Positions 8,795-17,889 of a stretch of DNA of 64,000 nucleotides are shown here, one piece after another. The stretch spans positions 62,001-126,000 of the forward strand of contig CAJTGD010000002.1 in the NCBI GenBank assembly GCA_910575475.1, given 5' to 3'. This DNA is from Lachnospiraceae bacterium. GTDB lineage: Bacteria; Bacillota; Clostridia; Lachnospirales; Lachnospiraceae. A program made the position numbers and the translations under genes. Every line of letters begins with the position of its first letter. The first letter of the stretch is position 1. The notes beneath the pieces were generated by a model. It was not told the origin of the DNA. It made no database searches and saw only the letters and a program-made list of their open reading frames with translations.

Positions 8795-9604
8795 TTATTC
8801 CGCATCAGCCTTTCCGCCGCCGCCCGCTGAATCCAGAAGCTTACCGCGTCCCTTCTGGGCAACGTATGTAACCAGCTTCTCCTTCAGGAACTTCGGATTG
8901 TCTCCTGACTGGATCGCGAGGATACCTTCGATCATGATCTGCTTATACAGAAGCTCCTCTTCGTTTCTGACCGTCAGCTTATTTGCAATAGGTGAGAAAA
9001 GTACGTTTGCAAGGATACAGCCGTAGAACGTGGTGATCAATGCTGTCGCCATGGCAGGACCGATGGAGGATGCTCCTCCGGAATCAATGTCCATCTCCTT
9101 GAGCATGTTAACCAGTCCGACCAGGGTACCGATCATACCGAATGCCGGTGAAAATGCGGAAGCCTTGTTGAACAGGTTGATGCCTTCCTCATGCCGCGCG
9201 GACATGGCGTCTACTTCATTTTCCAGGAGCGCCCGGACCTCCTCTGGTTCCGTGGCATCCACAATGAGCATGATGCCCTGCTTGAAAAACGGGTCGTCGA
9301 TCTCATTGGCCTTTTCTTCCAGTGCCAGCAGGCCGTTCTTTCTGGCAAGCTGTGCCATCTCCTCCAGGGTGTCCACCAGAAAACCGATGTTATAGCGGTT
9401 GCCCTGGATCAGGAGCACCAGCATCTTAGGAATGGTTGCCAGCGTCTTCAGCGGGTAGCTGGCAACGACCGCACAGATCGCGCCGCCGACTACGATCGCC
9501 AAACTCGCCGGATCCCAGAAGTTCCCCAGCTTTGTCGGATTGATACCGACAAATACGATCAATACCGCACTTACGACTATACCTAAAATTGTTGTTATAT
9601 CCAT
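8795..9604 (-). CDS. motA: Flagellar motor stator protein MotA
   Basis: Stator channel subunit that couples ion flow to torque on FliG. The 269 residues carry four hydrophobic segments, with the conserved P-rich region before helix 3 (FSPAFGMIGTLVGLVNML) and helix 4 region GPAMATALITTFYGCILANV. The cytoplasmic loop between helices 2 and 3 is rich in charged residues as expected. It lies between flbD and motB and is likely co-transcribed with both. Confidence 0.95.
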   Translation of the reverse strand: MDITTILGIVVSAVLIVFVGINPTKLGNFWDPASLAIVVGGAICAVVASYPLKTLATIPKMLVLLIQGNRYNIGFLVDTLEEMAQLARKNGLLALEEKANEIDDPFFKQGIMLIVDATEPEEVRALLENEVDAMSARHEEGINLFNKASAFSPAFGMIGTLVGLVNMLKEMDIDSGGASSIGPAMATALITTFYGCILANVLFSPIANKLTVRNEEELLYKQIMIEGILAIQSGDNPKFLKEKLVTYVAQKGRGKLLDSAGGGGKADAE

Positions 9605-9628
9605 ATTCTCTTCACCGCCCTTACCTTT

Positions 9629-9826
9629 TTATCTGTCCGTATGGAAACTATGAATCTTTTGGTTATACGCAATCGTTTTTTCAATGATCTCCTCGGCGCT
9701 CTCCTTCACGATAAAGAACTTTCCGTTCATCATGATCACCTTCGATTCCGGTATCAGCTCCACCGATTCGATCTGATCGCAGTTCAGCACGATCTTATTG
9801 TCATTTAATTTGGTCAGCATTATCAT
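9629..9826 (-). CDS. flbD: Flagellar protein FlbD (SwrD family)
   Basis: Small protein of the FlbD/SwrD family, found beside motAB in Firmicutes and known in Bacillus to raise motor power. The sequence MIMLTKLNDNKIVLNCDQIE followed by ESKVIMMNGKFFIVKES matches the family pattern of N-terminal I-x-L-T-x-L-N and central NGK-(hydrophobic)-V-(K/R). The ATG at 9826 is chosen because AGAGGGA lies seven bases upstream and the homologous N-terminus starts there; the reading frame stays open further upstream to 9850. It gives 65 residues. Confidence 0.85.
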   Translation of the reverse strand: MIMLTKLNDNKIVLNCDQIESVELIPESKVIMMNGKFFIVKESAEEIIEKTIAYNQKIHSFHTDR

Positions 9827-10178
9827 ATCATATTCCCTCTTTTTTTTCAAACACAGCCGGGAATCCGCCCGGAAACCTTAACCGCGTTTTTACCTCCTCT
9901 ATATAAATTAACAGTAGACCGCCTGAAATGCGGAACTGTAAAAATGGTTCTGCCGCATGATGGATCATGCGGGCAATCTGCTTACAATTCCTTTGTACAA
10001 CTGCATTGTAGATTGTCATTGTTGTTACAGACAGTACATCAGGCGGGAATCTGCCATGAGCTGCCTGTTGCCGTTCACAGCAGATTCCCAGCGATATTTA
10101 TAAGGATATGCAAATATAAAGTTTCTATGTTATGTTCTTTATAGAATGCTTATGCTATTTGCTCAGTTCCTTTTAAGC
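9827..10178 (-). promoter_or_regulatory. flgE-flbD intergenic region with stacked palindromes, candidate leader RNA
   Basis: This 352-base gap holds no convincing gene. Read in the direction of transcription, it has (a) a 10-bp perfect stem, GGGAATCTGC (10045-10054) with GCAGATTCCC (10080-10089); (b) a near-perfect palindrome at 9953-9972, CCGCATGAT-GG-ATCATGCGG; (c) a second pairing that would use the same CCGCAT bases (9953-9958) with ATGCGG near 9928. Hairpins (b) and (c) exclude each other, as in attenuators. No clear U-run follows. A regulatory or processing element is plausible but unproven. Confidence 0.35.
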
Positions 10179-11522
10179 TTAACGCTTCATGTTGACAAGT
10201 TCCTGGAGCATCTCATCCGTTACGGTGATGATCTTCGAGTTCGCCTGGAAACCACGCTGGGTGGTAATGATGTTGGAAAACTCGTTGGCAAGGTCTACAT
10301 TGGCCATCTCCAGGTAGCTGCCCTTGATGATTCCGATCGGCTGAGCGCCCGCTTCCTCATGAGTGACTGCACCGGCATTTTCACCGATGGTATAGTAATA
10401 TCCATTTGTCTTTTCCAGACCATTCGGATTCTCTACTGCTACCAGTGCAACCTTTCCAAGTACGATGGCACGGTTCTGCTTATCTACACCTGTCACAGTT
10501 CCGTTCTCTGTGATGCGGTAGCTGGTAAGCTCATACGGCAGGCCGGTTACCGGGTCTGTCGGAATCTGAATTGTAGACAACTGATCCGAATATACTGCGG
10601 GGACGCCAGGCTGCCAAGTGGTTCCAGGCGTATCTTCACTTGTTGCGCTCAGGGTACCAATACCGTCAACATCTTGCATGGAGTTGACCCCTGTATTAAC
10701 CGAAGTCACTGTGAGACTCACGGTCCAGTCATACCCACCAGTAGCATTCGCTGTTCTACTATCTATATTATTAAAATCGATTTTAACTTTTGCATAAGTC
10801 TCAGGCACTAATGGATTCGGCTGTGGATTTGCAGTTGTATCTTGATTATTCGTATTAGACACATACTTTATCCATTCCTGTACAGCCTCCTGTATATCAC
10901 TTTCACTTTGTACATTTCCTGATAAGTCTACAGCTATCCCGTTAATATCAATTTTTGTTGGCTTTGTAGGTCTGGTAGCATCACCAAAAGTCAAATTAAT
11001 CGGAACCTCTGCATACTTCTTAGATGCCGCCGTAGCCGGCTGTTCCGGTGTGCCTGTTCCTTCCTGCACTGCATATCCATATACATAGCTTCTCTGGTCA
11101 TCTACCAGATATCCGTTTTCATCCACACTGAAGATACCGACTCTGGACAGGTACAGTCCGGAATCTGCTACATTGTTGAAGCTTCCATTTACCATACCGC
11201 CTACCAGGAAAAATCCCGTTCCATCGATCATACAGTCCATCTCTCTGGATGACGGAGACGGCGCTCCTGTTTCGAATACATTTGAGATAGATGATAACTG
11301 GGAACCGTAACCTACCTGAGACGCATTACGTCCGCCGGATGCCCCTGCCAACACGCTACCACCGCTACTGTTGATCGAATTGGTATACATAGAATCCTTA
11401 AAGTTGTAGCTGTAGCTCTTAAATCCCCATGTATTTACATTGGCGATATTATTACCGATTACGTCCATCTTAGACTGATGTGCTCTGAGTCCTGCGACTC
11501 CTGCTATCATTGATCTGACCAT
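10179..11522 (-). CDS. flgE: Flagellar hook protein FlgE
   Basis: Hook subunit forming the universal joint between rod and filament. The 447 residues begin with the rod/hook signature (SMIAGVAGLRAHQSKMDVIG then NNIANVNTWGFKS) and end with the D0 helix (LANEFSNIITTQRGFQANSK, ITVTDEMLQELVNMKR). The middle (about residues 150-330) is the variable surface domain and is more AT-rich and Thr/Asn-rich than the ends. The central FlgE domains are complete. It is downstream of flgD and the TIGR02530-type gene. Confidence 0.95.
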   Translation of the reverse strand: MVRSMIAGVAGLRAHQSKMDVIGNNIANVNTWGFKSYSYNFKDSMYTNSINSSGGSVLAGASGGRNASQVGYGSQLSSISNVFETGAPSPSSREMDCMIDGTGFFLVGGMVNGSFNNVADSGLYLSRVGIFSVDENGYLVDDQRSYVYGYAVQEGTGTPEQPATAASKKYAEVPINLTFGDATRPTKPTKIDINGIAVDLSGNVQSESDIQEAVQEWIKYVSNTNNQDTTANPQPNPLVPETYAKVKIDFNNIDSRTANATGGYDWTVSLTVTSVNTGVNSMQDVDGIGTLSATSEDTPGTTWQPGVPAVYSDQLSTIQIPTDPVTGLPYELTSYRITENGTVTGVDKQNRAIVLGKVALVAVENPNGLEKTNGYYYTIGENAGAVTHEEAGAQPIGIIKGSYLEMANVDLANEFSNIITTQRGFQANSKIITVTDEMLQELVNMKR

Positions 11523-11707
11523 TTTATTTTTCTTCCTTTCTTTTTCTATACAACCCTCTTAGGAACCGTAAAAATGAATCTCCGCCAGTTCCTTACCGTA
11601 CTTCGGCATGCCCTCTCCGCCTTGGAAGCTGTCACCGCAGCTTCCGGGAGGGAGCACGCCTGTACCTGCGAGTCACGCAGATACGAAACCTCCACAAATG
11701 GTCCGGC

Positions 11708-12127
11708 TTACATAAGTACGGCGCTGTCAATATTTGTAAAGATATTTTCTTTCATTTCCGTTCCAGACATCGTCGTTACGACTACGTTGTTCGGGACATT
11801 TACAATAAAGGCACCGCTCTCTCCGATGATGACTACATCCCTGGCTCCTTTTGCCCGGGCCTTCTGAACGGCCTGATTGAGTTCATTGAGAAGATTGTCT
11901 GTCATATCAATGCCGCGCTCCTGTACTCTCCGCGCCGCATGCTTCGAAAACTGAACGGATTGCGCCTTTTGTGCCTCCTGCTGCAGAAGATCCGCAAACT
12001 GCACGCCCGAAGTAGCATCTGCCGTCTTCTGAAGCTGTAACGAAGCGGATTGAAGCTTCAGCGCACCGGCATTCGTAATCTGACTGATCTGACTGACCGG
12101 AGGAATCTGATTAATTTTGTTTTCCAT
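11708..12127 (-). CDS. TIGR02530-type flagellar operon protein
   Basis: A conserved protein of unknown function found between flgD and flgE in many Firmicutes. The 139 residues include VQFSKHAARRVQERGIDMTD and KGARDVVIIGESGAFIVNVP, ending NNVVVTTMSGTEMKENIFTN, the pattern of the family named 'flagellar operon protein' (TIGR02530). No membrane segment or signal peptide is visible. ATG at 12127 follows AAGGCGGTG; an ATG six codons upstream (12145) with AGGTGAG is also possible. A role in hook assembly is suggested only by position. Confidence 0.75.
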   Translation of the reverse strand: MENKINQIPPVSQISQITNAGALKLQSASLQLQKTADATSGVQFADLLQQEAQKAQSVQFSKHAARRVQERGIDMTDNLLNELNQAVQKARAKGARDVVIIGESGAFIVNVPNNVVVTTMSGTEMKENIFTNIDSAVLM

Positions 12128-12166
12128 TCTATGCACCGCCTTCATCTCTCACCTGCAAATGCTCTG

Positions 12167-12733
12167 CTACTTAGAATCCTGCGTCTCGTCGCCTGTCCCC
12201 TCTGTCTTATCCGTGGTATCTGTCTTGTCGGAATCGGTCTTATCGTCTGTCTTGTCATTCATGTCTACCGTCGGTACGTCCCCGATCGCCATAACATCCG
12301 ACAGCTCATATTTCTTGCCGTCCACAAAGATGGAGGTTGCTCCTGTCAGGTCTACTCCTGTCACAGTCCCCTTCGTTGTTTTGATCTTTCCGTCCTCATC
12401 CTTGCCGGTTACGACTGTAACCTCTCTGCCGAGGAGCCCGGTGGAATATGTGGTCAATGTCACGGAAGACAAGTTATTGATTACAGTTGAAAAGTTCGAA
12501 ATCGCCGTTGCCATAGAGTTCATGGTACTCATACTTGACATCTGGGTGATCTGCTCCATCATTGCCGCGTTGTCCATGGGATTGGACATGTCCTGATATC
12601 TCAGCTCCGCGGCAATCAGCGTCCAGAAATCCTCTGTGCTGAGTGTGGAATTATCAGATTTTGCTCCTGCCTGCGTCGCAAGACTTGCATTATACAATCC
12701 GCTTGCCACATCACTGTCCAAATTTACTGCCAT
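12167..12733 (-). CDS. flgD: Flagellar hook capping protein FlgD
   Basis: Hook-cap scaffold needed to polymerise FlgE. The 188-residue product contains the FlgD N-terminal signature (EDFWTLIAAELRYQDMSNPM, then MEQITQMSSMSTMNSM). The middle has a short SH3-like part (LGREVTVVTGKDEDGKI), and the C-terminus is a Thr/Asp/Lys-rich tail (DDKTDSDKTDTTDKTEG). It is shorter than enterobacterial FlgD, as is usual in Clostridia. It follows fliK by 25 bases. Confidence 0.92.
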   Translation of the reverse strand: MAVNLDSDVASGLYNASLATQAGAKSDNSTLSTEDFWTLIAAELRYQDMSNPMDNAAMMEQITQMSSMSTMNSMATAISNFSTVINNLSSVTLTTYSTGLLGREVTVVTGKDEDGKIKTTKGTVTGVDLTGATSIFVDGKKYELSDVMAIGDVPTVDMNDKTDDKTDSDKTDTTDKTEGTGDETQDSK

Positions 12734-12758
12734 ATGTTCTCTATCTCCTTTCCCTAAT

Positions 12759-13916
12759 TTACACTGTGAGTCCCAAGCGGAGCTTCTGTAAGAACTGTTC
12801 GGGATCGTCAGCTTCCTGCTTCTGATGGTTTTCCTTCTTCTGCTCCCGTTCGTCCTGCCTGCCCTGCTGGTTCTCGTCGCTGTTCCGGTTTAAATAGTCG
12901 GCTTCCTGCTTCTCTACAATGATCTTCGTCTCGCCGCCGAGGTTCTTATCGATGATCACGCCAATCTCTCGCGCGCGGTCGCCCAGCACTTCCAGCGCTT
13001 TCTTTTCCGTACAGAAGATGGATACGGTTGCCTGGCCGTCCTGATACTGGATCTTGACCGCAATCTTGCCCAGGTTCGCCGGCTCAATCTCGATCTCAAA
13101 GGAATCCACGCCTTCCTGCATCTTTCCAAGGATCTGGTCTGTCAGCTTGTCGGGCAGTTCTTCCGGCTGTGCCACATGGACCTTCGTCACTTCCTGAGGG
13201 ATCTCCTCCTGAATGTTCCGGACAGGCGCCTGCGCTACCGGCGCTGCAGCGGACTGTTCCGCATGGGTATCATCTGCCTGAGACTGGGTTTCCTCTCCTG
13301 CGGACTGGGTTTTCACCGTTTCCTTACGGATCGGAGCCGTATCTACGGTCTCAGCAGCCTCCGTTTGAACTTCCGGCGCTTTTACCTGAACGGTTTCCTC
13401 CGCCTTTACCTCAGATTGGAAATTCGACGCGGCCACATTCTGCTCCGGCTGTACATTGGCCTGTTCTGTCATTCCATCAGCGATCAGCTCTCCCGCCGCT
13501 GTCGGATCTACTGCCGTCACTTCTGCGTCTGCCTGAACTACCTCCGGCACTTCAATAACTACCTCCGGCTCGGTCGTCAGGACCTCCGGGCGCATTCCCT
13601 GGCCCATCTGGTATGCCGCAAGCAGACCTCTTGCCTGGCTGTCGTCTGTGCTGACTGTCCCCTCCGCGGTGTCCTCTTTGGTGTCTTTTGTGTCGGTGTC
13701 CTCGCCATCCTCAGGCTTTTTGGTTTCCCCGGTTTTCTCCGGCTTGTTGTCCTTGGACACTTCCTGCGCTGTGCTGTCCTGGCTGCCGTCCTGCTTGCCT
13801 TCGAGCAGCTTCTTGAACTGTTCTGACTGGGCCTTTTGGGTTGACGCACCGGCTGTCTTACCGCTGTCCGGCACCTGGAAACCGATATCCATTGCCTTCA
13901 CATTTACATTCACCAT
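12759..13916 (-). CDS. fliK: Flagellar hook-length control protein FliK
   Basis: Secreted ruler that sets hook length and triggers the FlhB substrate switch. The 385-residue product has a low-complexity Glu/Thr/Val/Ala-rich N-terminal two-thirds and a C-terminal Flg_hook domain near residues 255-345 (FEIEIEPANLGKIAVKIQYQ, ALEVLGDRAREIGVII), the part that binds FlhB. The tail is Gln/Glu/Lys-rich. ATG follows GGAGGA. Position between fliJ and flgD is standard. Confidence 0.9.
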   Translation of the reverse strand: MVNVNVKAMDIGFQVPDSGKTAGASTQKAQSEQFKKLLEGKQDGSQDSTAQEVSKDNKPEKTGETKKPEDGEDTDTKDTKEDTAEGTVSTDDSQARGLLAAYQMGQGMRPEVLTTEPEVVIEVPEVVQADAEVTAVDPTAAGELIADGMTEQANVQPEQNVAASNFQSEVKAEETVQVKAPEVQTEAAETVDTAPIRKETVKTQSAGEETQSQADDTHAEQSAAAPVAQAPVRNIQEEIPQEVTKVHVAQPEELPDKLTDQILGKMQEGVDSFEIEIEPANLGKIAVKIQYQDGQATVSIFCTEKKALEVLGDRAREIGVIIDKNLGGETKIIVEKQEADYLNRNSDENQQGRQDEREQKKENHQKQEADDPEQFLQKLRLGLTV

Positions 13917-14105
13917 TGGTTTTTCCTCCTTTCTGCCTCGATCCGGAATCTCCCGCCAGTGACGGGCTTCCGTGATCGGAAATATTTTATATGGTAACTG
14001 TATTAAATACAGGGTTACCCTTATTCCATGCGGCCGGGCGTGTCATGCCGCGGATACGGCAGCTCCCGGCTGTCTCTTCTTAAATGCAGACATGGCAATA
14101 AGTGA

Positions 14106-14558
14106 TCATCCGTTCAGCCTTGCCATAGCGTCCCTTGTGGTCACAAATTCCTCAATCAATCGTTCATCCTGTTTTAGTACTTCCTTATCGTATTCAAACC
14201 GCTTCCGTTCTTTTAATTTATCAATGGAAGAGGTCTCCTTCTTTGCCTCCACGACTTCGTTCCGTTTGATCTCCTCCTGCTCCCGCAGTCGTGCGAGCTG
14301 TTCCTGCTTTCTGCGGATCTTCAGGCGCAGTGAGTCGAAGTAATTTTCATAGGTATGCATCTCGTTGATCTTCATACCGTTTATTTTATTCTGCTGAAAC
14401 TCGGCGGCACGCAGGCTGTACTCGTGTTCCAGTTCATCAATTGCGTTTTCACATTCCCTGATCTTCGCCAATATCCTGGCGTGCTCCCCTTTCAGGCTGT
14501 CCAGTACCTGCTCTTTATAACGGAGTACCGTGTCCAATGGGAAAAAGAATTTTTTCAT
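14106..14558 (-). CDS. fliJ: Flagellar export chaperone FliJ
   Basis: Soluble export-apparatus protein that inserts into the FliI ATPase ring and escorts chaperones. The 150 residues are almost entirely charged coiled coil (for example EHARILAKIRECENAIDELE and EEIKRNEVVEAKKETSSIDK), starting MKKFFFPLDTVLRYKEQVLD as FliJ proteins do (F-x-L-x-x-V-L). It is 55 bases downstream of fliI. About 190 bases with no evident gene separate it from fliK. Confidence 0.9.
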   Translation of the reverse strand: MKKFFFPLDTVLRYKEQVLDSLKGEHARILAKIRECENAIDELEHEYSLRAAEFQQNKINGMKINEMHTYENYFDSLRLKIRRKQEQLARLREQEEIKRNEVVEAKKETSSIDKLKERKRFEYDKEVLKQDERLIEEFVTTRDAMARLNG

Positions 14559-14613
14559 CTTCGTGCGTCCTCGCTTTGATTATTCGCGGTCCGTATGCGG
14601 CCGCCTGGCATAT

Positions 14614-15915
14614 CTACTGCAGGATCCGCCGCATGATCCGCAGCGATTCCTCAACTGAAAAGCTTTCGTCTGTCTTCTGCATTAAGAATTCATTGACCTT
14701 ATCGATCTTGGAAATGGCAACGTCCAGTTTGGGGTTAGTTCCCGCCTTGTACGCGCCAATGGAGATCAGATCCTCATTTTTTGTATACAGGCTCAGGATA
14801 TCCCGAAGCCTTGCCGCCGCGTCCTTGTGCTCCTGGGGTACGATGCTGGACATCAAACGTGAGATGCTCGCGTTGATGTCAATGGCCGGGAAATGGTTCT
14901 CATTGGCCAGCTTCCTGGTCAGCACGATATGTCCGTCCAGGATGCCTCGTACCGTATCGGATATGGGTTCGTTGGTATCGTCCCCTTCTACCAGTACGGT
15001 GTAAACCCCAGTGATGGAGCCCTTTTCGAAGTTTCCGCTGCGCTCTAAGAGCTTGGGAAATTCCGCATAGATGGACGGGGTATACCCTCTCGCCACAGGC
15101 GGCTCTCCTGTGGCAAGCCCGATCTCGCGCTGTGCCATGGCGAAACGGGTGAGGGAGTCCATCATCAGCAGGACGTCCTTCCCCTGGTCTTTGAAGTATT
15201 CGGCAATGGTGGTGGCTACCAGGGGACACTTGACACGGAGCATGGCGGGCTGATCTGAGGTAGCTACGACGACCACGCTCCTCTTCATCCCTTCCGGGCC
15301 CAGGTCATTTTCCACAAATTCGCGAACCTCACGGCCCCGCTCTCCTACCAGCGCAATGACGTTGATGTCTGCCTTGACGTTCTTCGCGATCATGCCGAGC
15401 AAAGTGCTCTTGCCCACGCCGCTCCCCGCGAAGATGCCGATACGCTGGCCTTTGCCGATGGTATTCATGCCGTCGATCGCCTTGACGCCGAACTCCAGCG
15501 GTTCGGAAATAGGCGGCCGGGACATGGGATTAATAAATGCATTTTCTACATAATAGTATCTGGATGAGGGCAGCGGCCCCCGGTCATCCATAGGGTTGCC
15601 CGTAGCGTCTATGATACGCCCCCGAAGACATTCTCCTACCGGGATCTTGAGACGCTTTCTTGTGTTGCGGACAAAGCTGCCTGCCGAAACGCCGCTCAGG
15701 TTCTCATATGCCATGAGCTGCATCTTATCTTCCCGGAAGCCAACGACCTCCACCGGAATCTGCCTGTGCTTCTCCTCATTGTAGATCATGGCGATATCAC
15801 CGATGCTGGCGCGGTTTCCGGAGGATTCCATAGACATGCCGATCACATTTTCAATTTTTCCTATGTAGCTGACTGTCTCTGCTTTCTGGATCAGCTCCGG
15901 CAGCTTCGAAAACAC
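14614..15915 (-). CDS. fliI: Flagellum-specific ATPase FliI
   Basis: ATPase that energises substrate entry into the export gate; related to F1 beta subunits. The 433 residues show Walker A GSGVGKST at 164-171, Walker B-like VLLMMDSLTRFAMAQREIGL, the GERGREV loop and the PSIYAEFPKLLERSG region. Start is GTG at 15915 (MFSKLPELIQKAETV), with GAGGTG seven bases upstream. It follows fliH by 34 bases. Confidence 0.96.
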   Translation of the reverse strand: MFSKLPELIQKAETVSYIGKIENVIGMSMESSGNRASIGDIAMIYNEEKHRQIPVEVVGFREDKMQLMAYENLSGVSAGSFVRNTRKRLKIPVGECLRGRIIDATGNPMDDRGPLPSSRYYYVENAFINPMSRPPISEPLEFGVKAIDGMNTIGKGQRIGIFAGSGVGKSTLLGMIAKNVKADINVIALVGERGREVREFVENDLGPEGMKRSVVVVATSDQPAMLRVKCPLVATTIAEYFKDQGKDVLLMMDSLTRFAMAQREIGLATGEPPVARGYTPSIYAEFPKLLERSGNFEKGSITGVYTVLVEGDDTNEPISDTVRGILDGHIVLTRKLANENHFPAIDINASISRLMSSIVPQEHKDAAARLRDILSLYTKNEDLISIGAYKAGTNPKLDVAISKIDKVNEFLMQKTDESFSVEESLRIMRRILQ

Positions 15916-15948
15916 TCGCGTTCACCTCGGTTTCTATTACAATATGCG

Positions 15949-16737
15949 TTATCCCCTTACATTGTTCAGGATATCTTTGATATTTTCAAGCTGTGTGCTC
16001 ACGCTGGCATCTATGATCTCGTCGGGAAGCTCAATAATGCAGGTTCCCTCCTCGCCGTTGTCCATGGTGATGATCTTGATGTTGTCGGACAGCTTGGACA
16101 TGGCGTCCAGAAATTCCGTATCCACATCCATGGATATGCCGGTGTCGCACTTAGTTATGTATATTTTTGCCCATTGCTTCTTGGTGATCTTGTCGGTGGC
16201 CGCAAGGATCATGCGCTTCACAATATCCCCGCTGGACTGCAGGCTGGTCTGGATGATCTTCTCCGCCACTGCCAGTGAGATCCTTTTCAGGTCGTCTACA
16301 TACTGCTCCAGAAGCTTTGTTTTTTCTATCGAAACGCTTTGTATCACGTCCGCAGCGTTGGTCTGCAGCTGGCGGATCTCCTGATCCAGGAGCTTGCGCT
16401 GTTCCTCGTAGGCGTCCCGGGTTCCGGTCTGACATCCTTCCTCATATCCGTCGCGAAATGCCTTCTGACGAAGGATGTCCGCCTGACCGCGGGCGTCGGT
16501 AAGAATCTGCTCTGCCTTTTTTTCCGCCTCGCTTATGATCTCATTCGCCAGCTCCGTAGCGAACTTTTCTTCCTGTTCTTCCTTTTTGTCCTCCTCCGCC
16601 CCGCCGTCTTCCTCTTCTTCCCCTTCCGGCTCTTCGGCTGTTACGGTCCGCTCGATCTGGAACCCTGCGAAGAAGTCATATGGCCGGATATCCTGTGCCT
16701 CATCCGGCTTTTTCATAATCCTGGGCATCGGTATCAT
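15949..16737 (-). CDS. fliH: Flagellar assembly protein FliH
   Basis: Regulator and stator-like partner of FliI, related to F-type ATPase b and delta subunits. The 262-residue product has an acidic segment (PEGEEEEDGGAEEDKKEEQE, about residues 39-58), a long coiled coil (about 60-150), and a C-terminal delta-like domain (AVAEKIIQTSL then AKIYITKCDTGISMD). ATG follows GAAAGG. It lies between fliG and fliI. Confidence 0.9.
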   Translation of the reverse strand: MIPMPRIMKKPDEAQDIRPYDFFAGFQIERTVTAEEPEGEEEEDGGAEEDKKEEQEEKFATELANEIISEAEKKAEQILTDARGQADILRQKAFRDGYEEGCQTGTRDAYEEQRKLLDQEIRQLQTNAADVIQSVSIEKTKLLEQYVDDLKRISLAVAEKIIQTSLQSSGDIVKRMILAATDKITKKQWAKIYITKCDTGISMDVDTEFLDAMSKLSDNIKIITMDNGEEGTCIIELPDEIIDASVSTQLENIKDILNNVRG

Positions 16738-16869
16738 CCTTTCTGTCTAAGCTGCAGTTCGTGCCACGGCTCTATGTGCCGCATTCGGCTTTTCAGACCC
16801 AGGCCGCTGCGCAGTGTCGCGGCAGGCTGAGATTCTGTCTTTTATATCTTCCGTTTCAGGAGGCCGAAA

Positions 16870-17889
16870 TCAGGCAATGATCTCGTCCTTGCCGCTCTTC
16901 ACGATGATCAGCTCGCCTGCTTCTTCCAGACGGCGGATCACAGCTACGATCCTCTGCTGTGCCTCTTCTACGTCGCGCAGACGGACATTGACCGTAACCT
17001 CCAGGTCGGAGCGGATGCTCTCTGCCATACGGCTGGATACATTTGCAAATACAAGATCCTTGATGTTCTGATCGGATCCTTTGAGAGCGTAAACGATATC
17101 CTTGACGTCGCATTCGCGGATGAATCTCTGGATGGACCTGTTGTCCATGGATACAATATCTTCGAATACGAACATCTTTTTCCGGATGGTCTCGGCCAGT
17201 TCTTCGTTTTCCTTGCCCAATTCGTCGAAGATAAACTTCTCGTTCGCGCGGTCCATGTTGTTCATGACCTCTGCTATGTAGTCGATACCGCCGATGGTTG
17301 TAAAGTCCGCAGTCGTCAGTACGCTCTCGAACCGCTTCTTCAGGGAGGCTTCTACGATCTTGATGGCCTCGGGAGACGCGCTCTCCATCTTGGCAATAGC
17401 CTCTACCACCTTGATCTGCTTCTCCTTGGGAAGCTCGCTGATGACAAATGACGCCTGATCCGGGTCCGCATAGGAGAGGATCAACGCAATCGTCTGGGGC
17501 CTCTCATGCTGCAGGAAAGAGAACAGGTTCTTCACATCGCTCTTGCGGATGAACTCGAAGGGCCGCGTCTTCATGGATTTGGCCAGCTTATCCAGCAAGG
17601 TCTGTGCCGTGCTCTCGCCGAACGCTTTTTCCAGAACCGCCCGGGCGTATTCCATACCGCCGTCGGTCACCACCTTCTGCGTGAGGCAGGTCTTGTAAAA
17701 TTCATCCAGGACCGCCTCCATCTGCTCCGGGCTCACATGTCCCAGCTTGGCAACCTCTATGGTCAGCTTCTCTATATCTGATTCACTTAAATGCTTATAA
17801 ATCTTGGATGCCTTGTCAGCTCCCAGAGAGACAACAACCGCTGCCGCCTTCTGTTCCGGTGTCAAGGTCGCTGCAGCATTAGCCTCCAT
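16870..17889 (-). CDS. fliG: Flagellar motor switch protein FliG
   Basis: C-ring torque protein that contacts MotA. The 339 residues include the N-terminal FliF-binding part (LTPEQKAAAVVVSLGADKAS), the armadillo-like middle domain (FLQHERPQTIALILSYADPD), and the C-terminal domain (MFVFEDIVSMDNRSIQRFIR, then MAESIRSDLEVTVNVRLRDV) whose charged helix faces the stator. Its start overlaps the end of fliF by 11 bases, indicating translational coupling. Confidence 0.96.
   Translation of the reverse strand: MEANAAATLTPEQKAAAVVVSLGADKASKIYKHLSESDIEKLTIEVAKLGHVSPEQMEAVLDEFYKTCLTQKVVTDGGMEYARAVLEKAFGESTAQTLLDKLAKSMKTRPFEFIRKSDVKNLFSFLQHERPQTIALILSYADPDQASFVISELPKEKQIKVVEAIAKMESASPEAIKIVEASLKKRFESVLTTADFTTIGGIDYIAEVMNNMDRANEKFIFDELGKENEELAETIRKKMFVFEDIVSMDNRSIQRFIRECDVKDIVYALKGSDQNIKDLVFANVSSRMAESIRSDLEVTVNVRLRDVEEAQQRIVAVIRRLEEAGELIIVKSGKDEIIA

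Noticed and set aside
9828..10019. 63-codon minus-strand frame between flgE and flbD
   Set aside because: No family resemblance, runs through the palindromes and overlaps the flbD ribosome site; the palindromes explain the region better.
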